Shown here in pieces: positions 26,762 to 35,519 of a stretch of DNA of 64,000 nucleotides. Made by a program: the position numbers and the translations under genes. The notes under the pieces were generated by a model. That model did no database searches, was not told the origin of the DNA, and saw only the letters and a list, made by a program, of their open reading frames with translations. Within the stretch, counting starts at the first letter, position 1. Every line of letters begins with the position of its first letter. Origin of the DNA: DASSUW01 sp963811895 (GTDB lineage Bacteria; Actinomycetota; Thermoleophilia; Solirubrobacterales; Solirubrobacteraceae); NCBI GenBank assembly GCA_963811895.1, contig CAWETE010000010.1, positions 310,001 through 374,000 of the forward strand. Direction: 5' to 3'.

Positions 26762-28465
26762 TCACGCGGTGAGCTGCGTGGCGGCCAGCTCGCGGTAGAG
26801 GTCGTCGGCCTCGACCAGCTCCACGTGCGTCCCCTGCGCGCGCACGCGGCCGCCCTCGACGAGCAGGATGCGGTCGGCGGCCACCACGGTCGAGAGCCGG
26901 TGGGCGATGGCGACCACCGCGCGCTCGGCCGCCGCGCCCGCCACGGCGGCCCGCAGCGCCGCCTCGTTGACCGCGTCGAGCTGCGAGGACGCCTCGTCGA
27001 GCAGGAGCAGCCGCGGCGAGCGCAGCAGCGCGCGGGCGATCGCGATCCGCTGGCGCTCGCCGCCCGACAGCGTCGTCCCGCGCGCGCCGATCTCGGTGTC
27101 GAGCCCGTCGGGCAGCGTCGCCAGGAGCCCTTCGAGCCTCGTGGTGGCCACCACGGCGGCCAGCTCCTCCTCGGTCGCCCCCGGCGCGGCGTAGAGCAGG
27201 TTGCCGCGCAGCGTGCCGGCCAGCACCGGCGCCTCCTGCTCGACGTAGGCGATCGCCGACCGCAGCTCGGCCCGCGGCCATGCGCGCAGGTCACGGCCGG
27301 CGAAGGCGATCGAGCCCTCGGTGGGGTCGTAGAAGCGCTCGAGCAGTGCGAACAGCGTGGTCTTGCCCGCCCCGGACGGGCCGACGAGCGCGTACAGCCC
27401 GCGCGCGGGGATCTCGAGGCTCACGCCCTCGAGCACCATCGGCCCGTCGTCGCGGTAGCGGAAGCCGACCTCGTCGAAGCGCACGAGCGGGCCGTCGCCG
27501 CCGGCCGCCGCGGTCAGCCCGTCGTCCTCCTCGACGGCCAGCTCACCGACGTCCTCGAGCCGGTGCACGGCGGCGATCCCGGCCTGGAGCTGCACCGCGC
27601 CGTTGGCGATGCCGGCGATCGGGTCGGAGATGTAGAAGAGGTAGAGCAGGAAGGCGATCAGGTCGCCGACCGCCAGCGAGCCGTCGGCCACCCGGGCGCC
27701 GCCGACGCCCAGCACGGCCAGGAACGCGACCTGCACGGCCAGACCCGTCGAGGTGCCGACCAGCGCCTGATAGCGCGCGTTGCGCATGCCCTGCTCGTAG
27801 GCCCTGCCCGCCGCCTGCTCGAGCGCGGCCGCCTCGCGCCCCTCGGCCCCGCTCGCCTTGACCGTGCGGATGGCGCCCAGCACCCGCTCGAGCACCGACC
27901 CCATCTCGCCGACCGCCGCCTGCGCGCGCTCGGTGGCGCGCATGATGCGCGGCAGGACCACGCCGACCGAGCCGGCGATCACCACCAGCACCACGAGCGT
28001 GACCAGCAGCAGCGGGACGTCGATGACGGCCATCAGCACGATCGCCGCGACCAGCGCGATCGTGCCGTTGAAGAGCTGCACGAGCCCGGTCGACGAGACC
28101 TCGCCGAGCAGCGTGGTGTCCGACGTCGCGCGCGCCACCAGGTCGCCCGGCGCCAGCCGGTCCAGCTCGCCCATCCGCAGCCGCAGGACGCGGCCGGTGA
28201 GCGCGTACCGCGCCCGCAGCACGATCCGCTGGGCGGTCCGCTCGAGCAGCCAGTAGTGCACCGCGGTGACCACGGCGGCCGCCGCGACCAGCGCGCTGAG
28301 GATCGCCAGCGCTCCGGTGAGCGACTCGTCCTCGGCGAGCGCCTCGATCACCTCGCGCGCGGCCAGCGGCTGGGCCAGGCCGGCGGCAGCTCCCAACAGC
28401 CCGAGCACGGCCGCGACGATCAGCGTGCGGCGGTGAGGGCGGACGTGCACGAGCAACGCGCGCAT
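26762..28465 (-). CDS. ABC exporter, fused permease and ATPase
   Basis: Half-size ABC exporter of the lipid/multidrug type, 567 residues. A six-helix transmembrane domain (about 15-300) contains the coupling region RLRMGELDRLAPGDLVARAT. The nucleotide-binding domain (about 330-565) has Walker A GPSGAGKTTLF, Q-loop VEQEAPVL, signature LSGGERQRIAIARALL, Walker B LLLLDEASSQLD and the H-loop AHRLSTV. A homodimer would be functional. ATG 28465 is chosen: TAGGGT on the minus strand lies 6 bases upstream, a leaderless arrangement overlapping the divergent mutase promoter. Substrate not predictable. Confidence 0.92.
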   Translation of the reverse strand: MRALLVHVRPHRRTLIVAAVLGLLGAAAGLAQPLAAREVIEALAEDESLTGALAILSALVAAAAVVTAVHYWLLERTAQRIVLRARYALTGRVLRLRMGELDRLAPGDLVARATSDTTLLGEVSSTGLVQLFNGTIALVAAIVLMAVIDVPLLLVTLVVLVVIAGSVGVVLPRIMRATERAQAAVGEMGSVLERVLGAIRTVKASGAEGREAAALEQAAGRAYEQGMRNARYQALVGTSTGLAVQVAFLAVLGVGGARVADGSLAVGDLIAFLLYLFYISDPIAGIANGAVQLQAGIAAVHRLEDVGELAVEEDDGLTAAAGGDGPLVRFDEVGFRYRDDGPMVLEGVSLEIPARGLYALVGPSGAGKTTLFALLERFYDPTEGSIAFAGRDLRAWPRAELRSAIAYVEQEAPVLAGTLRGNLLYAAPGATEEELAAVVATTRLEGLLATLPDGLDTEIGARGTTLSGGERQRIAIARALLRSPRLLLLDEASSQLDAVNEAALRAAVAGAAAERAVVAIAHRLSTVVAADRILLVEGGRVRAQGTHVELVEADDLYRELAATQLTA

Positions 28466-28471
28466 CAACGC

Positions 28472-28481
28472 ACCCTAGACT
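28472..28481. promoter_or_regulatory. Overlapping divergent -10 elements (ABC exporter / methylmalonyl-CoA mutase)
   Basis: The sequence ACCCTAGACT contains TAGACT on the plus strand (28476-28481), 7 bases before the mutase ATG, and TAGGGT on the minus strand, 6 bases before the exporter ATG. The two hexamers share the central CTAG. With only 23 bp between start codons, both messages should be leaderless and the promoters mutually exclusive. Confidence 0.5.
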
Positions 28482-28488
28482 CAGGATC

Positions 28489-30143
<1,655 letters not shown>

Positions 30144-30144
<1 letters not shown>

Positions 30145-30488
30145 TGACCATGCGACCACTGCCACTTGCTCTGATCCTGGCCCTTCTCGTGGCCGCGCCC
30201 GCCGCCGCCAAGCCGCGCGAGGTCACGGTCGGCGACGACTTCTTCGTCCGCAAGGGCAGCCCGCCCACCGTCAAGGTCCGCAAGGGGAAGGTCGTCAGGT
30301 TCGTCTGGACCGGCACCCGCCAGCACAACGTCGTCACGGTGGACGGGCCGGGCAAAGCCAAGATCGAGTGCGGGCTCAGGCGGTCCGGGGATTGCGAGCG
30401 CACGCCGCCCAGGGTCGGGACCTACACGCTCCAGTGCTCGATCCACGCGCCCGACATGGAGATGAAGCTGAGGGTCCGTCGGCCCTAG
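30144..30488 (+). CDS. Secreted plastocyanin-like cupredoxin
   Basis: Small exported blue-copper-type protein, 114 residues. A signal peptide (PLPLALILALLVAAPAAA) is followed by a beta-sandwich of about 90 residues with candidate type-1 copper ligands H61 (TRQHNVV), C98, H101 and M105 or M107 (QCSIHAPDMEM). Two more cysteines (C76, C84) may form a disulfide. ATG 30144 overlaps the mutase stop (TGATG), though ATG 30150 is also possible. The role is probably electron transfer or copper handling outside the membrane; it has no functional link with the mutase beyond operon position. Its stop codon lies inside CCCTAGGG and overlaps the stop of the convergent RHH gene. Confidence 0.82.
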
Positions 30489-30784
30489 GGCAACGCGGCG
30501 ATCAGCAAAGCGACCGCCGAGAGGGTCGCGACCCCCACGATCACGAGGTCGATGATCACGGCGATGCGCATGAACCGGCTGGGACCGCCCGCGGCGTGCA
30601 GCGCCTCGAAGTCGCTCAACGACGCCGACAGCGCCTGCGTGATGTAGGCATTCAGGCTCGTGCACTCGCGCTCGGCCGCCTGCGCCAGTTCGCTGTGCAT
30701 GGCGGGGGGCAACCGCAGCAGGAGGCGGCCGCTGTGATGGGCGTCGTCCTTGGGCTTCGCGTGTTCGGCCCGAGCCGTGGCCAT
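30485..30784 (-). CDS. Ribbon-helix-helix (HicB/Arc-like) protein with C-terminal membrane helix
   Basis: 99-residue protein with two parts. Residues about 18-57 (GRLLLRLPPAMHSELAQAAE, then SLNAYITQALSASL) are a ribbon-helix-helix DNA-binding domain of the HicB-antitoxin kind. Residues about 72-98 (IAVIIDLVIVGVATLSAVAL) form one transmembrane helix ending almost at the C-terminus, making a tail-anchored protein. No toxin-like partner gene is adjacent. ATG 30784 is preceded by AGGG. The same RHH-plus-helix module is found at the C-terminus of the sigma factor at 46633, with the shared core R-x-PP-x-MH-x-ELA-x-AA. A membrane-held repressor or an anti-sigma-like partner are possibilities. Confidence 0.78.
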   Translation of the reverse strand: MATARAEHAKPKDDAHHSGRLLLRLPPAMHSELAQAAERECTSLNAYITQALSASLSDFEALHAAGGPSRFMRIAVIIDLVIVGVATLSAVALLIAALP

Positions 30785-31017
30785 GAGACAGACCCTACGT
30801 GTGCAGCGTCCGGAGAGCAATGTCAGCTGACCGATCGTCGAGGTATGCCGCGGAGCTGCTCAGAAGCCCTCGTCTGAGGATCAAAGATCACCCATTGGTG
30901 CGATGCGGGCCGCAGCGCTCAGGACCTAGGCTCAATCCGGGCGGCGAGCTACCACCGGGGTAGACGGAGCGCCCGGCTCCCAGGTCGAGCCTCGGGGCGG
31001 AAAGGAGTGCCGCGGGC

Positions 31018-32151
31018 ATGCGAGGGAAGACATCGGACATCACGATGGTGCAGTGCCTGGGGATCACAGCCTTGTGCCTGCTTGCACTGTCTCCCGCAGC
31101 AGCCCTGGCGTCGGATGCGAGCACGCGCATCAAGCGCGTCTTCTACACCGCCGCCCCGGGCGAGGTGAACAACCTCACCATCTCCCTGGTTGGAACCGAC
31201 TACTCGCTCGACGATCCTGGGGCGACCATCACAGCGGCACCCGCCTGCATCGTCGGGCTGGGCTCCAGCGTCACCTGTCCGGCCACCGCCATCATCGGCA
31301 TCACGGTCAGCGTCGGAGACGGGGCAGACAGCATCACGAACACGACCGCGACGCCTTCGACGCTCTCGGGTGGGGACGGCAACGACTCGCTCGCGGGCGG
31401 CTCCGGTAACGACAAGCTTCGGGGCCTCAAAGGGGTCGACACGCACGCCGGCGGCGCCGGCGACGATTTGATCGACGCCCGTGGCGACAGAGGCGACGTG
31501 GTGAGCTGCGGGGACGGCGACGACACCGTCATGGCCGACGCCGCCGACTCGATCGCGCTCGATTGCGAGACGGTCGACCGGGGCATCGTCCCGCCGCCTC
31601 CTCCAGGGCCTCCTCCGCCGGCCCCTTCGGCCGAGGCCTATCTCGGCCCGCAGGAGACGAGCACGCTGGCGCCCGGCGCGTGCGCCGGCGACATGGTCGG
31701 CACGCCCGGAAACGACCTTCTGACCGGCACGCCCCTCGGCGACAACCTGTTGGGCCTGCAGGGAGACGACATCCTCAAGGGTGGGCTGGGGGATGACTGC
31801 GTCTTCGGCGGCCTCGGATCCGACCGCCTGTCCGGCGCGCAGGGCGATGACCGCTTGTTCGGCGACGACAGCCGTAGGGGCGTCGGCGGCGACGACCGCA
31901 TCTCCGGGAACGCCGGTGACGACCTCCTGGTCGGCGGCAGCGGCAATGATCGCCTCTCCGGCGGATCCGGCGCGGATCGACTGACGGGTGGACCGGGCCG
32001 AAACCGCCTGCTCGGTGGCTCCGGCAACGACCGCCTGAGCGCGAGGAACGGGAGCTTCGACCGGGTCAACTGCGGTCGGGGACGCGACATCGCCCGGGTC
32101 GATCGCGTCGACCGCGTGCGGGGTTGCGAGCGCGTTCGCGTTCCGCACTGA
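31018..32151 (+). CDS. Secreted RTX-type calcium-binding repeat protein
   Basis: Exported protein of 377 residues with a signal peptide (LGITALCLLALSPAAALA). Two blocks of nonapeptide RTX repeats of the form GGxGxDxLx follow: residues about 115-165 (GGDGNDSLAGGSGNDKLRG) and about 225-350 (GGSGNDRLSGGSGADRLTGG). They are separated by a proline linker (PPPPPGPPPPAP). Each block ends in a cysteine-containing segment (VNCGRGRDIARVDRVDRV in the second). Such repeats fold into a calcium-filled beta-roll. No catalytic domain is present, so a structural or adhesive surface role is likelier than toxin activity. The neighbouring genes on the opposite strand are also secreted or membrane proteins. Confidence 0.85.
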   Translation: MRGKTSDITMVQCLGITALCLLALSPAAALASDASTRIKRVFYTAAPGEVNNLTISLVGTDYSLDDPGATITAAPACIVGLGSSVTCPATAIIGITVSVGDGADSITNTTATPSTLSGGDGNDSLAGGSGNDKLRGLKGVDTHAGGAGDDLIDARGDRGDVVSCGDGDDTVMADAADSIALDCETVDRGIVPPPPPGPPPPAPSAEAYLGPQETSTLAPGACAGDMVGTPGNDLLTGTPLGDNLLGLQGDDILKGGLGDDCVFGGLGSDRLSGAQGDDRLFGDDSRRGVGGDDRISGNAGDDLLVGGSGNDRLSGGSGADRLTGGPGRNRLLGGSGNDRLSARNGSFDRVNCGRGRDIARVDRVDRVRGCERVRVPH

Positions 32152-32185
32152 CCCCGTCCACGCATCAGCCGCCCAGCGACTCCGT

Positions 32186-33292
32186 TCAGCGCACGACGGT
32201 GAAGCAGCTCTTGCCGAGCCGTCGGCCGTACCGGTCGCTCGGAGCGCGCGCCAAGGCCCGGCCAGACGTACCAGCAGTAGTGGCCCGCCACCAACCGGCG
32301 AACCCGGTGGTCGAAGCGCCACCGCCGGTGGAGCTGCAGGCGCGGCTTGCGCGGCCAGCTGCTGAGGATCTTCGTTCCGCCGCGAACGAGCTGGGCGTTG
32401 TAGTAGCTCGCCCGCTTGACCCGCTTCCACACGAGCAGCGGTGCCCGGCGCAGGTGCGCACCGTCCGCCGGCCGCAGGAGCGGGGAGGCGGTGGGCACCG
32501 CGCTCGCCCCGTCGGCCGACCGGTTTCCGGCTTGGTCGACCAGCGTGACGCGATAGCGATAGCGCCGTCCGTTGCGGAGCTTGCGGTCCGTGAAGCTGGC
32601 GTTCGGACCGCGGTAGATGAGCTTCGGCGCGCCCCGCTTGCGGATCCGCACGACCCAGGCCTCCGCGCCCGGCGACGGGGGCCATGCGACGGCCACGCGC
32701 TTGTTCCCCGGCAGCGCCTCGACCGACGGGCGCTCGGGCGGGGTTGCGTCGTAGTTGAGGGGGAAGGAGCCGGACGCGGTGTTGCCCGCCACGTCGGTGC
32801 AGCTTCCGCCGATCGCCGCTCCCAGCCCATCCGGGCCGCCATAGCTCGTGGAACTGCAGGAGGCCACGCCGGACGTCTGGTCGACAGCCTGGAACGTCAA
32901 TCCAACCGGGTGGTTGAACCATCCGTTGTAATCCGCCGCCCGGTTTGGAGCGACGCGCGACGAGCTGGGGTGGCGTCCTGTCGATGCCGATCCAGACGTC
33001 CTTCTTGACGGTGGTTCCCGGCCAGACAACCTCGCACGCGCGTACCACGCGTGCCTCGCCGGTGAAGAGGCCACCGACGCAACCGGTCACGCTCGTAGGA
33101 ACGGGCTGAGAGTCCACGTTCCAATCCAGAAACACCGAGCCGCTCGTGTACCAGCGGTCGCAGGTGTCGTGACCGCTTGGCGAATCACAGGAGACGGTGA
33201 CGGATTGGGCGGCCGCCCGAACCCGCCAGAACGCACCCGGAGACGCCTACCACAGCCAGTACGACGACTAGACGGCGTCCGACTCGCCTCAC
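32186..33292 (-). pseudogene. Secreted fibronectin type III-like protein, three frameshifts
   Basis: The protein can be followed through three frames. From GTG 33292 comes an N-terminal hydrophobic leader (LVVVLAVVGVSGCVLAGSGG). After a shift near 33213 it reads SVTVSCDSPSGHDTCDRWY. After another near 32950 it reads ADYNGWFNHPVGLTFQAVDQ and fibronectin-like repeats (WVVRIRKRGAPKLIYRGPNA, YRYRVTLVDQAGNRSADG). After the last, near 32245, it ends GRRLGKSCFTVVR. Overall about 365 residues, extracellular, with tandem beta-sandwich domains. Function unknown; adhesion or carbohydrate contact is typical of such domains. Its GTG overlaps the stop of the upstream proline-rich gene, so the two are an operon. 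Confidence 0.68.
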
Positions 33293-33919
33293 TGGACCTG
33301 CCCCTTCATCACCCGTGTCGCCACGGTGAGCAGCGAGCCGCTCGCCAGCACGAGCGCCAAGAGGCCTCCCGCTGCGACGAGGAGGATCCCCGATCGCGTT
33401 TCGTCCGCCGACTTGGTGCTCGGGACGAGCGGTCCGAGCGCGCGCGGACGAGGCCAGCTGTGCCGGCGCGAACTCCTTGGCGGCCGCGGCCTGCCGCCTG
33501 GCGGCGGCGGCCACGATGCGCTGGTGGTGACGCCGATCAGCGCGGCGCCGCGCCCGGGCCTGTGCAGCGTGCCGCGCCCGGGCCTTCGCGGCCCGCTCTC
33601 GAGTCCGCGATCCGGCACCGGCCGGTGTGCTCGGCGCGGGATTGGACGTGGCCGGCGCATCGTTGGGATTCGGGGCCGGTTGTTCGCCGGATGGCGGAGC
33701 GACGGGCTGCACCGGGGCGGTCTGCTTGGGCGCCGTGGGCGCGGCGCCAGGCGCGGGGTCCGGAGCGACCGGCGGCGTGGTCGGCGCGGGATCGGGCTGC
33801 TGAGCAGCCGCGCTCGAGGCGCACGCGAGCACGATCAAAAGCGTTGCCAACACGACGAGACCGAGGGCGCCCCGCGAGGTGACGCCCGTGACGCCGATGC
33901 ACCCCGCCGCCCTGCTCAT
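33289..33919 (-). pseudogene. Proline-rich secreted/membrane protein, one frameshift
   Basis: ATG 33919 opens a signal peptide (ALGLVVLATLLIVLACASSA), then a proline/alanine-rich extracellular linker (APTTPPVAPDPAPGAAPTAP), a strongly basic helical stretch (ARHAAQARARRRADRRHHQR) and, after a frameshift near 33445, a C-terminal transmembrane helix (GILLVAAGGLLALVLASGSL). It is probably a cell-wall-spanning anchor protein. No known domain recognised. An upstream ATG at 33946 lies inside the inverted repeat and is less likely. The stop overlaps the start of the fibronectin-like gene (TGAGG/GTGAG), implying co-expression. Confidence 0.6.
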
Positions 33920-33925
33920 CGTGGA

Positions 33926-33948
33926 GTTTGGAGTCTGCGACTCCAAAC
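33926..33948. repeat. Perfect 10-bp inverted repeat upstream of the proline-rich gene
   Basis: GTTTGGAGTC-tgc-GACTCCAAAC, a perfect inverted repeat with a 3-base centre, 7 bases from the start codon at 33919 and so within its leader or promoter. It may be an operator or a small mobile hairpin. Its TTTGG...CCAAA ends and GCA-type centre are like the palindrome at 26487. Confidence 0.85.
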
Positions 33949-34011
33949 CGGTTCACTCTCCTTAACTGGCCACTCTCTCAATGGTGAACGTAGCTGCGTA
34001 GAAATGGGATG

Positions 34012-35466
34012 TCAACGCGATCCTGGGCGATGGCGGCGGCTGACAATCGTGAAGCCAACGTTCTTCGATCGGGAGCGGTTACCGGCGGCATCGGTGGCGA
34101 CGAAGGCGGCTCGGAAGGTGCCTGGATTGAGCTTGTGCCTGCCCAGCCGGCCACTGAACCATCTGGTGTTGTTGCCGGCCACGCCCGCGTGGCGGAAGCG
34201 GCCCACCCGGCGATAGCGGATGCAGGCCGGGCGCCCCCGATTCGCACGGGTTCGGCTTCGGCACTTCCCCGCGACCTTCCGGCCCGCCGACCGACGCCGC
34301 AGCGTGACGGTGACGGTGGCGGGCTCCGAGAGCTCATAGCGGAACGTCGTGCCCCCCTTCGCGCGCGAGGCGCCCCGGGATGCGACCGTGAAGCGCCTGT
34401 GCGAGAGCGTCAGGTTCGAGATGCCCGGCCCCGTGGCGCCCTTCCGCGCGACCGGGAAGCGCTTCGGCGAGATCGTCACTTCCGAGATGGTCGGTGCCGT
34501 CAGATCCGGTGGAGGCGGCGGAGGCGCAATGAGCCGATGACACGCGGCGCTGCCGGAATCGGCGAACGTCTTGCCCGCCTCGGGAACGAAGCGCCAGTCG
34601 TAACTCGTCGGGTGCAGTGTCAGGAACAGCACGCCGAAGGTGTCCCCCTGCACGACCTCGCTCTGGGGGATCCGCGACCCGAGTCCTCCGGTGAAGAAGG
34701 CACCGCCCGTGCCGACCACGAACTGGCGCATGCCCTCGGCCTGGTTGATCGTGCCGTTCCGGTCGACGGGAGCGACCCGCTCGTAGTTGTGGCTGTGCCC
34801 GGACAGGACGATCTCGGCGCCGGCGTCGTCGAGCGCTTCCCAGAGCGGCTGCATGAACGTGTTGTCGTCGTCGTGGCCAGAGCTGTAGCGCGCGTGGTGC
34901 CAGTAGGCGAGCGTGCAGCTGGTGGGATGCGCGGCGAGGTCGGCGCGCAGCCACTGCTCCTGCTCAGAGCCGGCCGTGCACTCGACGTCATCGCAGTTCG
35001 AGTTGAGCGCCACCAGGTGCCAGGTGCCGACGTCGAAGCTGTACCACCCCTTGCCTCTGACCCCCGCCGGGCCGTCCGCGACACCGACTCCGTTGAAGTA
35101 GTCGAAGTAGCCTGTTCCGCTGCCCTCGTGGTTGCCGATGATCGGACGGCTGATCGACTTGACTCGCCCCCAGGTGGGGTCGTAGACCGCCAGGATGTTG
35201 GACAGCGAGGCGCTGTTGTACTGGATGTCGCCCAGCGGAAGCACTACGGCGAGCCCAGCTCCCACGAGCAGGTCGGATGTCGCCTGCTGATGGCAGCGAA
35301 CAGCGGTCACGGGATCGCCCGGAGCGCATGCGATGTCGCCGGCGGCGGCGATCACGGGGTCCTGCGCCTCGGCCGCGGGCGCCCATGCCACCGTCGGCAG
35401 CATGACGACCAGTGCCAGCACCAGTCGAAGGGGCCGCCGGGTGGCAACCGGGCGTCTGCGCGTCAC
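34012..35466 (-). CDS. Secreted metallophosphoesterase (purple-acid-phosphatase-like) with C-terminal beta domain
   Basis: Exported calcineurin-like phosphoesterase of 484 residues. GTG 35466 lies behind GGAGGA. The signal peptide ends around WAPAAEAQD. Metal-binding motifs run in order: AAGDIAC, GDIQYN, IGNHEGS, YWHHARYSSG and GHSHNYERV, covering residues about 38-290. A proline linker (APPPPPP) leads to a C-terminal beta-domain (about 340-484) with SEPATVTVTLRRRSAG and AAFVATDAAGNRS, a module common on secreted proteins of this bacterial group. It would release phosphate from extracellular phosphoesters. It is the last gene of the long minus-strand surface-glycan series, 53 bp after the phosphoesterase-glycosidase fusion. 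Confidence 0.88.
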   Translation of the reverse strand: MTRRRPVATRRPLRLVLALVVMLPTVAWAPAAEAQDPVIAAAGDIACAPGDPVTAVRCHQQATSDLLVGAGLAVVLPLGDIQYNSASLSNILAVYDPTWGRVKSISRPIIGNHEGSGTGYFDYFNGVGVADGPAGVRGKGWYSFDVGTWHLVALNSNCDDVECTAGSEQEQWLRADLAAHPTSCTLAYWHHARYSSGHDDDNTFMQPLWEALDDAGAEIVLSGHSHNYERVAPVDRNGTINQAEGMRQFVVGTGGAFFTGGLGSRIPQSEVVQGDTFGVLFLTLHPTSYDWRFVPEAGKTFADSGSAACHRLIAPPPPPPDLTAPTISEVTISPKRFPVARKGATGPGISNLTLSHRRFTVASRGASRAKGGTTFRYELSEPATVTVTLRRRSAGRKVAGKCRSRTRANRGRPACIRYRRVGRFRHAGVAGNNTRWFSGRLGRHKLNPGTFRAAFVATDAAGNRSRSKNVGFTIVSRRHRPGSR

Positions 35467-35519
35467 GTCAGATCCTCCTCGACCGACCCTAAAACTCGGC
35501 AAGAGGGGCCACAAGCCGC

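Noticed and set aside
30485..30784. HicAB toxin-antitoxin module
   Set aside because: Only the HicB/RHH-like domain is present; no HicA-type toxin gene is adjacent and the protein ends in a membrane helix.
31375..32130. Repetitive DNA in the RTX gene as a possible CRISPR-like or tandem repeat array
   Set aside because: The repeats are imperfect, in frame and encode GGxGxDxLx units; no CRISPR repeat-spacer pattern was seen anywhere in the window.
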